This document shows, in pieces, positions 1 through 5,736 of a DNA stretch of 7,254 bases (positions are counted from its first letter, which is position 1; each line of letters starts with the position of its first letter). Under the pieces are notes generated by a model. It made no database searches. It had not been told where the DNA came from and saw only the letters and a list, made by a program, of their open reading frames with translations. The translations under genes were made by a program, and so were the position numbers. Source of the DNA: Rhizobium sp. Q54 (GTDB lineage Bacteria > Pseudomonadota > Alphaproteobacteria > Rhizobiales > Beijerinckiaceae). Location: assembly GCA_945903655.1 (NCBI GenBank), contig CAMDOY010000178.1, positions 1 to 7,254 of the forward strand, written 5' to 3'.

Positions 1-12
1 AACCTTCTAATC

Positions 13-594
13 ATGGTCGGATCGCTGCCGACTGCAAAAGGCAAATACTCCTTCACGATAGAAGAAATCGAAGAGTGGACTGCCATTCGACATTCAAAAT
101 TTAGATGGAAAAGTGATTACAACATCAATCTCTGGGGTCTCCGGCATTCGAGTAGTCAAACAAAGCTCCAAGCTTGTTTGCTGCCCTATCAGCCCAATTC
201 GACTCGTACCGCCATCCTGGATAATAAAGACAGCCTAATGTTCACCGCTGGTATGACCGGGTGCACCTTCGGCTATACGCGCATACCTGATGGCAAGGTG
301 CAGGTGCTGCATGCCAACTTTGTGGACAATGATGGCAAGCTTGACAAGGACGCACTATCGGCCAGGACGTTGCATTGCCATGGCCGCCTGCAAGACCACG
401 ACTACCGCGAGACCAAGAGTGTGCCAGGTATCTTTGGGAGGCACCGCGTTGCGGTGACGGACGAGGCTCGGCAGGCGTCAATGGGGGCCACCGTGATCGG
501 CTCCCGCGCGTCGGGCGGGGAGTGGCGTTTCTTCGCCCAACGATACGAAGTGGTCGGCACCCGTTACGTGTACCTTGATCTTCTGGAGCTTTAA
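13..594 (+). CDS. Putative CNF1/BLF1-like (CheD-fold) deamidase-type protein, possibly 5'-partial
   Basis: The frame encodes 193 residues from the ATG at 13, but it is open to base 1 with no stop. The start is therefore uncertain, and this could be the C-terminal domain of a longer protein. No convincing ribosome binding site is visible in the 12 bases upstream. There is no signal peptide or membrane segment. The most telling stretch is FTAGMTGCTFGY (residues 77-88) followed by VQVLHANF (96-103). Cys84 in a Met-Thr-Gly-Cys context is followed by His100. Toxins that deamidate glutamines of host proteins (CNF1, BLF1) carry a Leu-Ser-Gly-Cys motif with a catalytic His about 12-15 residues later, so spacing and context agree; that is family knowledge. 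The assignment here is inference from the motif only. A C-terminal basic and aromatic region (about residues 120-190) is unassigned. A 19-codon frame overlaps the stop. It could be a secreted effector or toxin domain, or an unrelated hypothetical protein. Confidence 0.6.
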   Translation: MVGSLPTAKGKYSFTIEEIEEWTAIRHSKFRWKSDYNINLWGLRHSSSQTKLQACLLPYQPNSTRTAILDNKDSLMFTAGMTGCTFGYTRIPDGKVQVLHANFVDNDGKLDKDALSARTLHCHGRLQDHDYRETKSVPGIFGRHRVAVTDEARQASMGATVIGSRASGGEWRFFAQRYEVVGTRYVYLDLLEL

Positions 595-653
595 TGAGCG
601 TGAAAAGGTGGATTGCCCTTGCGGACCGCTCTCCGTTTCACTGGTGCTATTGA
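594..653 (+). pseudogene. Tiny translationally overlapping ORF, possible stub of a partner gene
   Basis: The stop of the upstream gene and an ATG overlap as TAATG (592-596). The new frame reads MSVKRWIALADRSPFHWCY and stops at TGA 651-653. The same frame continues beyond this stop without another stop to about 738 and includes DGVAVFLREYAAT just before repeat copy A. This could be a broken, formerly longer gene of about 48 codons or more, truncated near the repeat. Stop-start overlaps are typical of coupled toxin-immunity or operon pairs, but a peptide this short could also arise by chance. No family is recognised. Confidence 0.25.
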
Positions 654-741
654 AGCATAAGAGGCTCACGTCACCCATACCCACTTTCAGGGTGGCCCGA
701 CGGAGTTGCTGTCTTTTTAAGGGAGTATGCCGCTACGTAAC

Positions 742-799
742 CTCAACCTTAGTTGGGTCAGATACTCCGTTACACAGCGCGCCAACTGGTCTCAAATTA
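742..799 (-). repeat. Dispersed repeat copy A (short, inverted)
   Basis: Read on the minus strand, this segment matches the first roughly 60 bases of the repeat at 1467, 3713 and 7132. Bases 761-799 correspond to the 39-bp core, and 759-777 is the reverse complement of the invariant CTGTGTAACGGAGTATCTG. The match continues imperfectly to the CTCAACC at 742-748 and is then lost, so only the terminal part is present. Its TTTGAGACC edge points right, towards the edge of copy B. It may be a solo transposon end or a truncated copy. Confidence 0.75.
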
Positions 800-927
800 A
801 CGGAAGGCGGTCAACCTCATCAATAAAATGCGGCTTTGATCTGAAAAAGACCTTGCCACGGATATCAAAATACATTTACAGACTTACAAATATTACTGGA
901 TTTTATCGGCACTAGCTCAACATCAAT

Positions 928-933
928 AGGAGA
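928..933 (+). promoter_or_regulatory. Ribosome binding site for the 940 gene (GTG start)
   Basis: AGGAGA lies six bases before the GTG at 940. No in-frame ATG is as well placed, so this site decides the start and the strand of the gene. The stretch just upstream (about 840-910) is AT-rich and may hold the promoter, but I see no convincing -35/-10 pair. Confidence 0.65.
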
Positions 934-939
934 AAGAGC

Positions 940-1407
940 GTGGGCTTCAACGATTTTCTTAAGCGCTTTGCTGCTGGAGCCACCGAGCGTCAGGACGAGT
1001 TGCGCATGCGGCGAGCCACCAGTCGGAACCGCGACTACAATCAAGTAGTTCAATGGCTCTGTGAATATGGGGATGATAGTCACAAAAAACGGGGGCAGGG
1101 GGGAGGAGACCAGCCGCTCGTTCTGGAGAATTTCGCGAGCTTGCAGCAACAGAAATTTCGCGCTGAACATCAGGTGAAGCTGCTGGACTATCGCAGTGAT
1201 ATCGAGCGCAAGTTGGGGCACGGCAATAGGATTGGGGCAACTCCATTTATCTATGCCTTCCAAAGGCCAGGAGACGGAACAATATACTGCGTTTACGTGC
1301 TGGCGAGGGACCGTCAACAACAATATGTTGTCATGACACCCTATTGGTTCCTCTCGAGCGGTGAGACCGAACGGGATTTTATGCAAGAGGTGCGCGGGGT
1401 TAACTAG
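940..1407 (+). CDS. Hypothetical small soluble protein
   Basis: A 155-residue protein starts at a GTG with a good ribosome binding site and ends at TAG 1405-1407. I do not recognise a family. It has no signal peptide and no membrane span. The N-terminal half is rich in charged residues, with Arg clusters around residues 17-31. A Gly-rich low-complexity patch (KKRGQGGGDQ, about residues 49-58) precedes a helical, Gln-rich segment (about 66-80). The C-terminal third looks like a beta-rich sheet (FIYAF, TIYCVYVLA, QQYVVMTPYWF), as in many single-domain immunity or accessory proteins. It lies between repeat copies A and B, whose matching ends face it from both sides. Immunity to the upstream toxin-like protein is one possibility, but repeat A separates the two and nothing in the sequence proves a link. 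Confidence 0.65.
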   Translation: MGFNDFLKRFAAGATERQDELRMRRATSRNRDYNQVVQWLCEYGDDSHKKRGQGGGDQPLVLENFASLQQQKFRAEHQVKLLDYRSDIERKLGHGNRIGATPFIYAFQRPGDGTIYCVYVLARDRQQQYVVMTPYWFLSSGETERDFMQEVRGVN

Positions 1408-1458
1408 GATTCTATGTTGGTCCGTTGTTTTTGGTGATTGCGTCGTTTGGCCTATCCT

Positions 1459-1704
1459 TCGTCAAATGATTTGAGACCAACTGGCGTTCTGTGTAACGGA
1501 GTATCTGGCCCATCTGGGTTTGAGTGCGCCCCCTCGTTCTGCTGCAACCACGTAATCATGCAACTGGGGGGTATCGGAGTGGTTGCGCAGTTGCAGGAAA
1601 GTGCCTGGAGGGGGGGGGTAGGCACCCGGGGGGCTGGAAAAACTACCCCGGCATGCTGCGGGGTCAGAAAGGCCCTGCCAGTTTCGCGCGGCTTTTTAGA
1701 GTTC
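1459..1704 (+). repeat. Dispersed repeat copy B (about 246 bp)
   Basis: The left edge TCGTCAAATGATTTGAGACC is shared exactly with copy D (7124). The body matches copy C (3703-3965) up to the GAGTT shortly before 1704, after which the two diverge. Bases 1467-1505 are the 39-bp core found in all four copies. Copies differ by indels that are not multiples of three, and their reading frames disagree, so the unit is non-coding. It contains a poly-G run (about 1610-1618) and several inverted repeats. I cannot assign it to a named element. A TGTGTAA motif near one edge recalls the ends of some insertion sequences, but no transposase gene is attached. Confidence 0.85.
1544..1663 (+). other. Conserved hairpin cluster in repeat copy B
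   Basis: Four stems can be read directly. GCAACCA (1544-1550) pairs with TGGTTGC (1580-1586). GTGCCT (1601-1606) pairs with AGGCAC (1620-1625). CCGGGG (1626-1631) pairs with CCCCGG (1646-1651) around an A-rich loop. CCCCG (1646-1650) pairs with CGGGG (1659-1663). The last two share the CCCCG strand and so exclude each other. The equivalent stems exist in copy C. This may be a structured RNA or folded DNA end; transcription is not shown. Confidence 0.45.
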
Positions 1705-2053
1705 GCCCCCAGCCCCTTTGCTATAACCTCAACCATCAGCCATCAAAGCAGAGGGCTCTCCGTATGAATGGATACATTCAAGGGAGCACGTCATCTCCTC
1801 CGACGCATGCGCCTTCGTCCGCCCCAACCCCGTCACCCCTTCGCTGCCGCCAGATACATTACCGGCGGACCGCTTCCACGGGGCAGGTCACAAGAACCGG
1901 ACGCAAGTCACGACAAATGGGCCTGGAAGCTTTCACGCGCGTCATGCATATAGTGCTGCTAGGTACCCGCCGGGGTTGCCGCATCGGTCCACAGCCTCGC
2001 CACGGATCGTAATTTTCTGCTATGGGGCGAGGCACGACTGAGGGCAAGTATTC
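1705..2053. other. Intergenic leader upstream of the TPR-like gene; no convincing gene
   Basis: Open frames cross this stretch, but they lack ribosome binding sites, read partly into repeat B and show no recognisable protein features. It should hold the promoter of the gene at 2054, but I cannot point to a clear -35/-10 pair. The only definite structure is the inverted repeat at 1994-2033, listed separately. Confidence 0.5.
1994..2033 (+). promoter_or_regulatory. 8-bp perfect inverted repeat just before the TPR-like gene
   Basis: GCCTCGCC (1994-2001) and GGCGAGGC (2026-2033) are perfect inverted copies separated by 24 AT-richer bases. The right arm ends six bases before the GAGGG ribosome binding site (2040-2044), which lies nine bases from the ATG at 2054. 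Its position suits an operator or a 5'-UTR hairpin that could affect translation. There is no T-run after it, so an ordinary terminator is unlikely. Confidence 0.4.
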
Positions 2054-3241
2054 ATGATTGAAATTGCAACTATTCTTTATTTGGCCGGAATGTCGCTCGC
2101 ACTCGTGGGTGTCGACGGCTATTTCTCAGCGGACACGACGCGTATCGAGGTCACTGTACATCCGGCCGCCCAGGCATCCGGCTACACTGATGAAGTGGCT
2201 GCCCGATACTTCGATCACGAGTTGCGACGCATCTTCGACGTGAGGTCGGTGTTGCAGGTCCCGCACATCCGGATCCAAACCGACCAGTCCTTGATCAGCG
2301 TCATTGCAAAAGCCGCACGGGTCGACAAGCTGCAGTATGCAATGCAAGACTTACTGTCGCTGGACCCGATGATGATCCGGCTCGTGGTCTATCCTCCGGT
2401 GCCCCATCGGCAGCACGTGGTGCTGCAGGCGTTCGGGAGTCGGCCCTCCGGCGAGACCTTTGACGTGTCCATTGATGGCGTTCCGGGCGATCCTCGCGCC
2501 TCCCTCGGTGCGATCGCCGCCGCCACTGCACTTGCCGTCGACCCCTACCACGTAAGGCTGCAGGAGTTCCGCACCCTTACCGCCCGTGCACCCCTTGAGG
2601 CGTTCCGCTCCCGCGCACCCCAGAGCCTGCCCGAGGACAACTGGGAGGCCATGCGGGATTTCGAGCGCCGCTTGGCGGAGGCCCTGAGGACGGCGCCGCC
2701 CTCCGATGCCCTTCGTTCCGCGCCACAGTTCAACCTTCTCGGGGTTACCCGTTGGTGGCTCGGAAACACAAGCGGCGCCGAGACTGCCTTCCTGCGGTCT
2801 TTAGAGCTCAATGAATCGCTCGTGACGCCACGGCTCAACCTCGCATGGGCACTCCTGGCGCGTGGGGATCATGCGGGCGCAATGGCTGTCATGGAGACGG
2901 TGCGGCCCGGTCTGCGAGACCGGATCGGCAACCCGAACTCACGCCAGACCTTGACCCTAGCCTACCGCGCCACGACGGCCACCGCAGAGCAACTGGCGGG
3001 GCGCCATACGGCTGCGCAACGGGCATGGAACGAGGTGTGTGGCACAGGCGTGCAACCGGCGTTCGTTGCGCTCTATGTTGGTACGCGGTCGACATCCGGG
3101 CAGGCAGCTGAACGCTGCGAGGCCCATGCCAGGGGCATGCTGAAGGAAGAAGACCTCTATGAGGCCATCGGGATGTTCTCGTCGGAGCTATTGATCTTTG
3201 CTCCAAGGGCTGATGCCTCAGGGTTCAGCGAATCCCGATAA
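2054..3241 (+). CDS. Membrane-anchored TPR-like hypothetical protein
   Basis: A 395-residue protein starts at ATG 2054 behind GAGGG (2040-2044, spacing 9). Residues about 4-20 (IATILYLAGMSLALVGV) form one hydrophobic segment, either an uncleaved N-terminal anchor or a signal peptide, so the rest is probably periplasmic. Residues about 25-185 form an unassigned alpha/beta region. From about residue 226 the pattern FNLLGVTRWWLGN, AETAFLRSLELN, PRLNLAWALLARGDHAGAMAVME fits two consecutive tetratricopeptide (TPR) units. Weaker helical repeats with Cys329 and Cys354 follow, which could form a disulphide if exported. TPR proteins mediate protein-protein contacts; the partner is unknown. The gene is markedly GC-rich and has no operon partner: repeat B and a leader lie upstream, and a barrel fossil lies downstream. 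I am confident the gene is real, moderately confident of the TPR call, and have no basis for a specific function. Confidence 0.8.
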   Translation: MIEIATILYLAGMSLALVGVDGYFSADTTRIEVTVHPAAQASGYTDEVAARYFDHELRRIFDVRSVLQVPHIRIQTDQSLISVIAKAARVDKLQYAMQDLLSLDPMMIRLVVYPPVPHRQHVVLQAFGSRPSGETFDVSIDGVPGDPRASLGAIAAATALAVDPYHVRLQEFRTLTARAPLEAFRSRAPQSLPEDNWEAMRDFERRLAEALRTAPPSDALRSAPQFNLLGVTRWWLGNTSGAETAFLRSLELNESLVTPRLNLAWALLARGDHAGAMAVMETVRPGLRDRIGNPNSRQTLTLAYRATTATAEQLAGRHTAAQRAWNEVCGTGVQPAFVALYVGTRSTSGQAAERCEAHARGMLKEEDLYEAIGMFSSELLIFAPRADASGFSESR

Positions 3242-3383
3242 CTGGCAAATAGACTGTTTGGCCTCGGGGGAACCTCGTCGCCAGAGAAAGGGAGGTATGG
3301 GAGATCGCGTTGACGCCCCCCCCTCACCGTCAGCACCACCCCGCCGGGACCGATCGCGTCAACAGTGCCATTGAGGTCCATGA
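3242..3383. other. Intergenic segment with a C8 tract
   Basis: This short stretch between the TPR-like gene and the barrel fossil holds a run of eight C (3316-3323). On the minus strand a frame from ATG 3381 begins MDLNGTVDAIGPGGVVLTV and crosses the tract. Changing the tract length by one base switches the downstream frame. The reading is beta-like and faintly OB-fold-like, but it has no ribosome binding site I trust, so I do not call a gene. Confidence 0.4.
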
Positions 3384-3662
3384 TGCCGGTTGCAACGATC
3401 AGCGCTGGCCTTGAACACGCCCTGGATAGCCCTGGATAGCAAGGTGGACCGCTACTCGGGCACCAGCGCCATCTCAGGGCTCGAGACCTTCTCCATCAAC
3501 GCGAGCCAGCAGCAGAATGAGACCAAGGCGGTGGGCTCGGCCGGCATGCGCTAGATGATCGCGTCGAACCAAGCACTGGGCTTTGATGTCTCGGTACGCC
3601 AGCTGCCTTATGGCGATGATCCGTCCATCACCACGATGTGGCGCTATTCAATCGGCTTCTGA
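3384..3662 (+). pseudogene. Autotransporter C-terminal beta-barrel fragment (fossil)
   Basis: In one frame the segment reads NTPWIALDSKVDRYSGTS (from 3414), then SGLETFSINASQQQNETK, a stop at TAG 3552-3554 directly after GSAGMR, then MIASNQALGFDVSV and finally TTMWRYSIGF with TGA at 3660-3662. The alternating beta-strand pattern, the NQ-L-D-V block and the terminal aromatic Phe after RYSIG are hallmarks of the last strands of autotransporter translocator domains, where the C-terminal Phe is the BAM recognition signal. The TAG sits where a Tyr (TAC/TAT) would be expected. Only about 90 residues of a barrel of roughly 280 remain. There is no passenger domain, start codon or signal peptide, and the frame is closed upstream by TGA 3381-3383. 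A CCTGGATAGC unit is tandemly duplicated at 3421-3440. This is a dead gene remnant. Confidence 0.7.
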
Positions 3663-3702
3663 ACGACGCGCGCACTTCGGGAAGGGCGCCGGGGGGCTAT
3701 AA

Positions 3703-3965
3703 CGTCGCCAGGTGATTTGAGACCGCTTGGCGTGCTGTGTAACGGAGTATCTGGCCCATCTGGGGTTGAGTGCCCCCCGTCGTTCTGCTGCAACCATGCA
3801 ACCAAACGACCACGCGACTGGCAGGCATCGGAGTGGTTGCACGGGTGCGCAGTTGCAGGAAAGTGTCTGGAAAGGGCGCGTAGGCACCCCGGGGGCTGGA
3901 AAAACTACCCCGGCATGCGATGGGGTCAGAAAGGCCCTGCCAGTTTCGCGTGGTTGTTTGGAGTT
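3703..3965 (+). repeat. Dispersed repeat copy C (about 263 bp)
   Basis: This copy is in the same orientation as B and D. The 39-bp core is at 3713-3751, and the body aligns with copy B to GAGTT at the right edge. It is longer than B through indels, including extra bases near 3797-3815 and a CACGGGTG-like insertion after TGGTTGC (3834-3840). Its left edge (CGTCGCCAGGTGATTTGAG) differs slightly from B and D, suggesting an older or recombined copy. CTGGCAGG (near 3817) is complementary to CCTGCCAG (near 3938), a possible long-range stem. It follows the barrel fossil by about 40 bases. Confidence 0.85.
3790..3925 (+). other. Conserved hairpin cluster in repeat copy C
   Basis: The stems match those of copy B: GCAACCA (3790-3796) with TGGTTGC (3834-3840), GTGTCT (3863-3868) with AGGCAC (3882-3887), CCGGGG (3889-3894) with CCCCGG (3908-3913), and CCCCG (3908-3912) with TGGGG (3921-3925). 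Relative to B, one C-G pair in each of two stems has become T opposite G. This keeps pairing as G-U only if the plus strand is the RNA. Confidence 0.45.
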
Positions 3966-4182
3966 GCTGGCTGGTCATCTCCGCTCTCCATGGCGTTCCG
4001 ATGAACCAGAAATCCCCCGTTACTCAAATCGCCAATTTGCTCCCATAGGCGCTGACGCTGGACACCAATGCCCAGCAGACTTGTAATTGATGCAATAAGC
4101 GTCGGGCGCGGCGGGGAGGGAGACGTGCCGCGCAATGATAATTGAAGCAGCCCTGTCACTCTCCGCCGCATGCAAGAGAGAT
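3966..4182. other. Intergenic region downstream of the transporter operon
   Basis: I see no supported gene here. A minus-strand frame (from 4171) runs leftwards into repeat C and includes RQRLWEQIGDLSNGGFLVHR, but its end is made of repeat sequence and it has no family signature. It might be a truncated fragment. The only structure is the GC-rich inverted repeat at 4106-4133. Confidence 0.4.
4106..4133 (-). terminator. Possible weak terminator hairpin after the Na/Pi cotransporter gene
   Basis: GCGCGGC (4106-4112) and GCCGCGC (4127-4133) form a perfect 7-bp stem around a 14-base purine-rich loop, about 50 bases past the stop of the minus-strand operon. No T-run follows on the minus strand, so a classical intrinsic terminator is doubtful. 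The stem may still stabilise the mRNA 3' end. Confidence 0.3.
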
Positions 4183-5736
4183 TTATGCAGCCTCGGTCTC
4201 GAGCAGCGCTAAGCGACGGATAAGCCAGACCGCACGCTCAAAAAGTCCCGTCATTGCGACGAAGCGCTCCTGACCAGTGCCCGCCCCTTGGCGCCGGAGC
4301 TCCTGCATCATCTCGCCCCGGTCAGAGGCAAGATCGGCAAGCCATCTAGCCTCAGAGTGGTTTTTGATCTCGCGCAGTTCCTCCAGCAGCAGATGCAGCG
4401 CTTCCGACATGGACGATACTGGCCGCGCAATTTCAACATCCATCAACCCTTGCGCAGTGGAGACGTATTCACCCAGCGTCTCGCGCAGCGCCGTCAATAG
4501 CCCGAGCCGCGCCTGCAGTCGCACCGTTTCCTGGAGCGTATCGCCAGGCATCTCGCGCGCCAGAAGCGCCGTAATGAACCGCCCAATCTCGGCCTCGAGC
4601 GCGGCCATGGCGACAGTGCTGATTGTAATGCCACTGTCGATATCTTCGCGTACTGGACCAAGAATATGGGGCAGTCGGTCCGCCAACTGACGCTGTTCCG
4701 CTGCCACCAGTTCTAACGCGGAAGGGGCGTCCTCAAGCGCCTGAGGATAAAGGTAACGAGGGCGTGCTTGTGTCTCATGCTCACTGGCCGGCGCCCATCG
4801 CTCCAAAAGCCGTTCCAGCAAACCATGAAAGGGCGCCATCAGTAGAGCTGTGAAGAGCTGAAGAAATAAGAAGACAAGGGCAAGCTGCGTATCCAACTCA
4901 TACGCCAGATGCTCCACGGCCCAAAGCACCAGAGGGATGTCGAAGCCACGCTCCAGTTCGAGCATGAAAAGAAAGATCGCCGCCCCCGTCGCACGCAGTA
5001 TCGTTTGCCAGAGCACCGGCTGTCGTGCTGTTCCTTCAACGCCACCAGACAATAGCAGAACAGCGAGGCCTGAACCCAGCGAGGCTCCGTAGATCGTGGC
5101 GACCGCTTGGTCAAAGCTCAGCAACCCCGCAGTCTTGAGCGTAATGGCGAGGATTGAAACGGTAGACGAGGACTGCGCAACCAGCGTGATGAGGGCGCCA
5201 ACGAGAAAGGGCGGGAGCCAAGCGTCACCCGCGAAGGAGAGAACCGCCCGCACAATTTCAACATCACGGAGCGGCGCCGCTCCGGCCTTAATCAGTCCGA
5301 GACCAAGCAACATCAAGCCAAGTCCTGCCAGCGCCGCCAGCAGCGGGCGCAGGCGCCCACCGGCATCCAGCCCAAAATAGGTGGCGCAACCGACCACCCC
5401 AAGCAGCCACAAAGCCCCTATGCGCAGATCCAAGGTTGCAACGAGAACAAGGCCCGCAGTCCCGACATTGGCCCAAGCCAGAAGTGGCAAAAGGCGGCGC
5501 AGTGCTATCATCCCGGCCGCGCGCATGGAGGCAGAAATAAAGGTAACGGCGTTGCTGCTCTGGGTCACGCAGCCCAACAAAAGACCAAAAAGTGCGGCGT
5601 GAAAGGGAGTGCTCGTACCATGAGCCATTGCGGCGCGCACACGCCCGCCAGCCATGGCGAGCAGTTGGCCAGACATACCCTTCACACCAAGGAAGAAGAG
5701 GCCAAGTCCGCCGAGCAGCCCTGCCAGCATCTCCAT
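4183..5736 (-). CDS. Na+/phosphate cotransporter family protein (NptA/YjbB-like)
   Basis: The protein has 517 residues if read from the ATG at 5736-5734; a longer frame to 5799 exists but lacks a ribosome binding site. This inner-membrane protein belongs to the Na/Pi-cotransporter family, which moves phosphate coupled to sodium. The family carries two inverted repeats, each with a Gln-Ser-Ser motif. Here these are VTQSSNAVT (about residues 57-65) and LVAQSSSTVS (about 185-194), each followed by hydrophobic helices and Gly-rich turns (ANVGTAG, YGASLGSG). About eight to nine membrane segments occupy residues 1-310. A soluble, helical, charged tail (about 330-517, with RQLADRLPHILGPVREDI and LLLEELREIKNHSEARWL) matches the PhoU-like C-terminal domain of YjbB-type members, and overall length is close to that of YjbB. 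The start overlaps the stop of the sensor gene as TGATG, so translation is probably coupled. No Pho box is visible. In such proteins the substrate may be exported rather than imported. Confidence 0.92.
   Translation of the reverse strand: MEMLAGLLGGLGLFFLGVKGMSGQLLAMAGGRVRAAMAHGTSTPFHAALFGLLLGCVTQSSNAVTFISASMRAAGMIALRRLLPLLAWANVGTAGLVLVATLDLRIGALWLLGVVGCATYFGLDAGGRLRPLLAALAGLGLMLLGLGLIKAGAAPLRDVEIVRAVLSFAGDAWLPPFLVGALITLVAQSSSTVSILAITLKTAGLLSFDQAVATIYGASLGSGLAVLLLSGGVEGTARQPVLWQTILRATGAAIFLFMLELERGFDIPLVLWAVEHLAYELDTQLALVFLFLQLFTALLMAPFHGLLERLLERWAPASEHETQARPRYLYPQALEDAPSALELVAAEQRQLADRLPHILGPVREDIDSGITISTVAMAALEAEIGRFITALLAREMPGDTLQETVRLQARLGLLTALRETLGEYVSTAQGLMDVEIARPVSSMSEALHLLLEELREIKNHSEARWLADLASDRGEMMQELRRQGAGTGQERFVAMTGLFERAVWLIRRLALLETEAA

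Noticed and set aside
865..1386. Long minus-strand open frame (173 codons) opposite the 940 gene.
   Set aside because: It is antisense to a gene with a clear AGGAGA-GTG start, has no ribosome binding site of its own that I can see, and shows no recognisable features.
1438..2012. Several overlapping open frames on both strands over repeat B and the following leader.
   Set aside because: They are built largely from repeat sequence, and copies B and C are open in different frames because of indels that are not multiples of three. The repeat is non-coding.
3157..3381. Minus-strand frame MDLNGTVDAIGPGGVVLTV..., with a faint resemblance to an OB-fold start such as that of RuvA.
   Set aside because: It overlaps the 3' end of the TPR-like gene antisense, crosses a C8 tract, and the resemblance is too short to call.
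3697..4171. Minus- and plus-strand frames across repeat C and its right flank, including one with RQRLWEQIGDLSNGGFLVHR.
   Set aside because: The frames run through repeat sequence and lack ribosome binding sites and family signatures. The right-flank part might be a gene scrap but cannot be supported.
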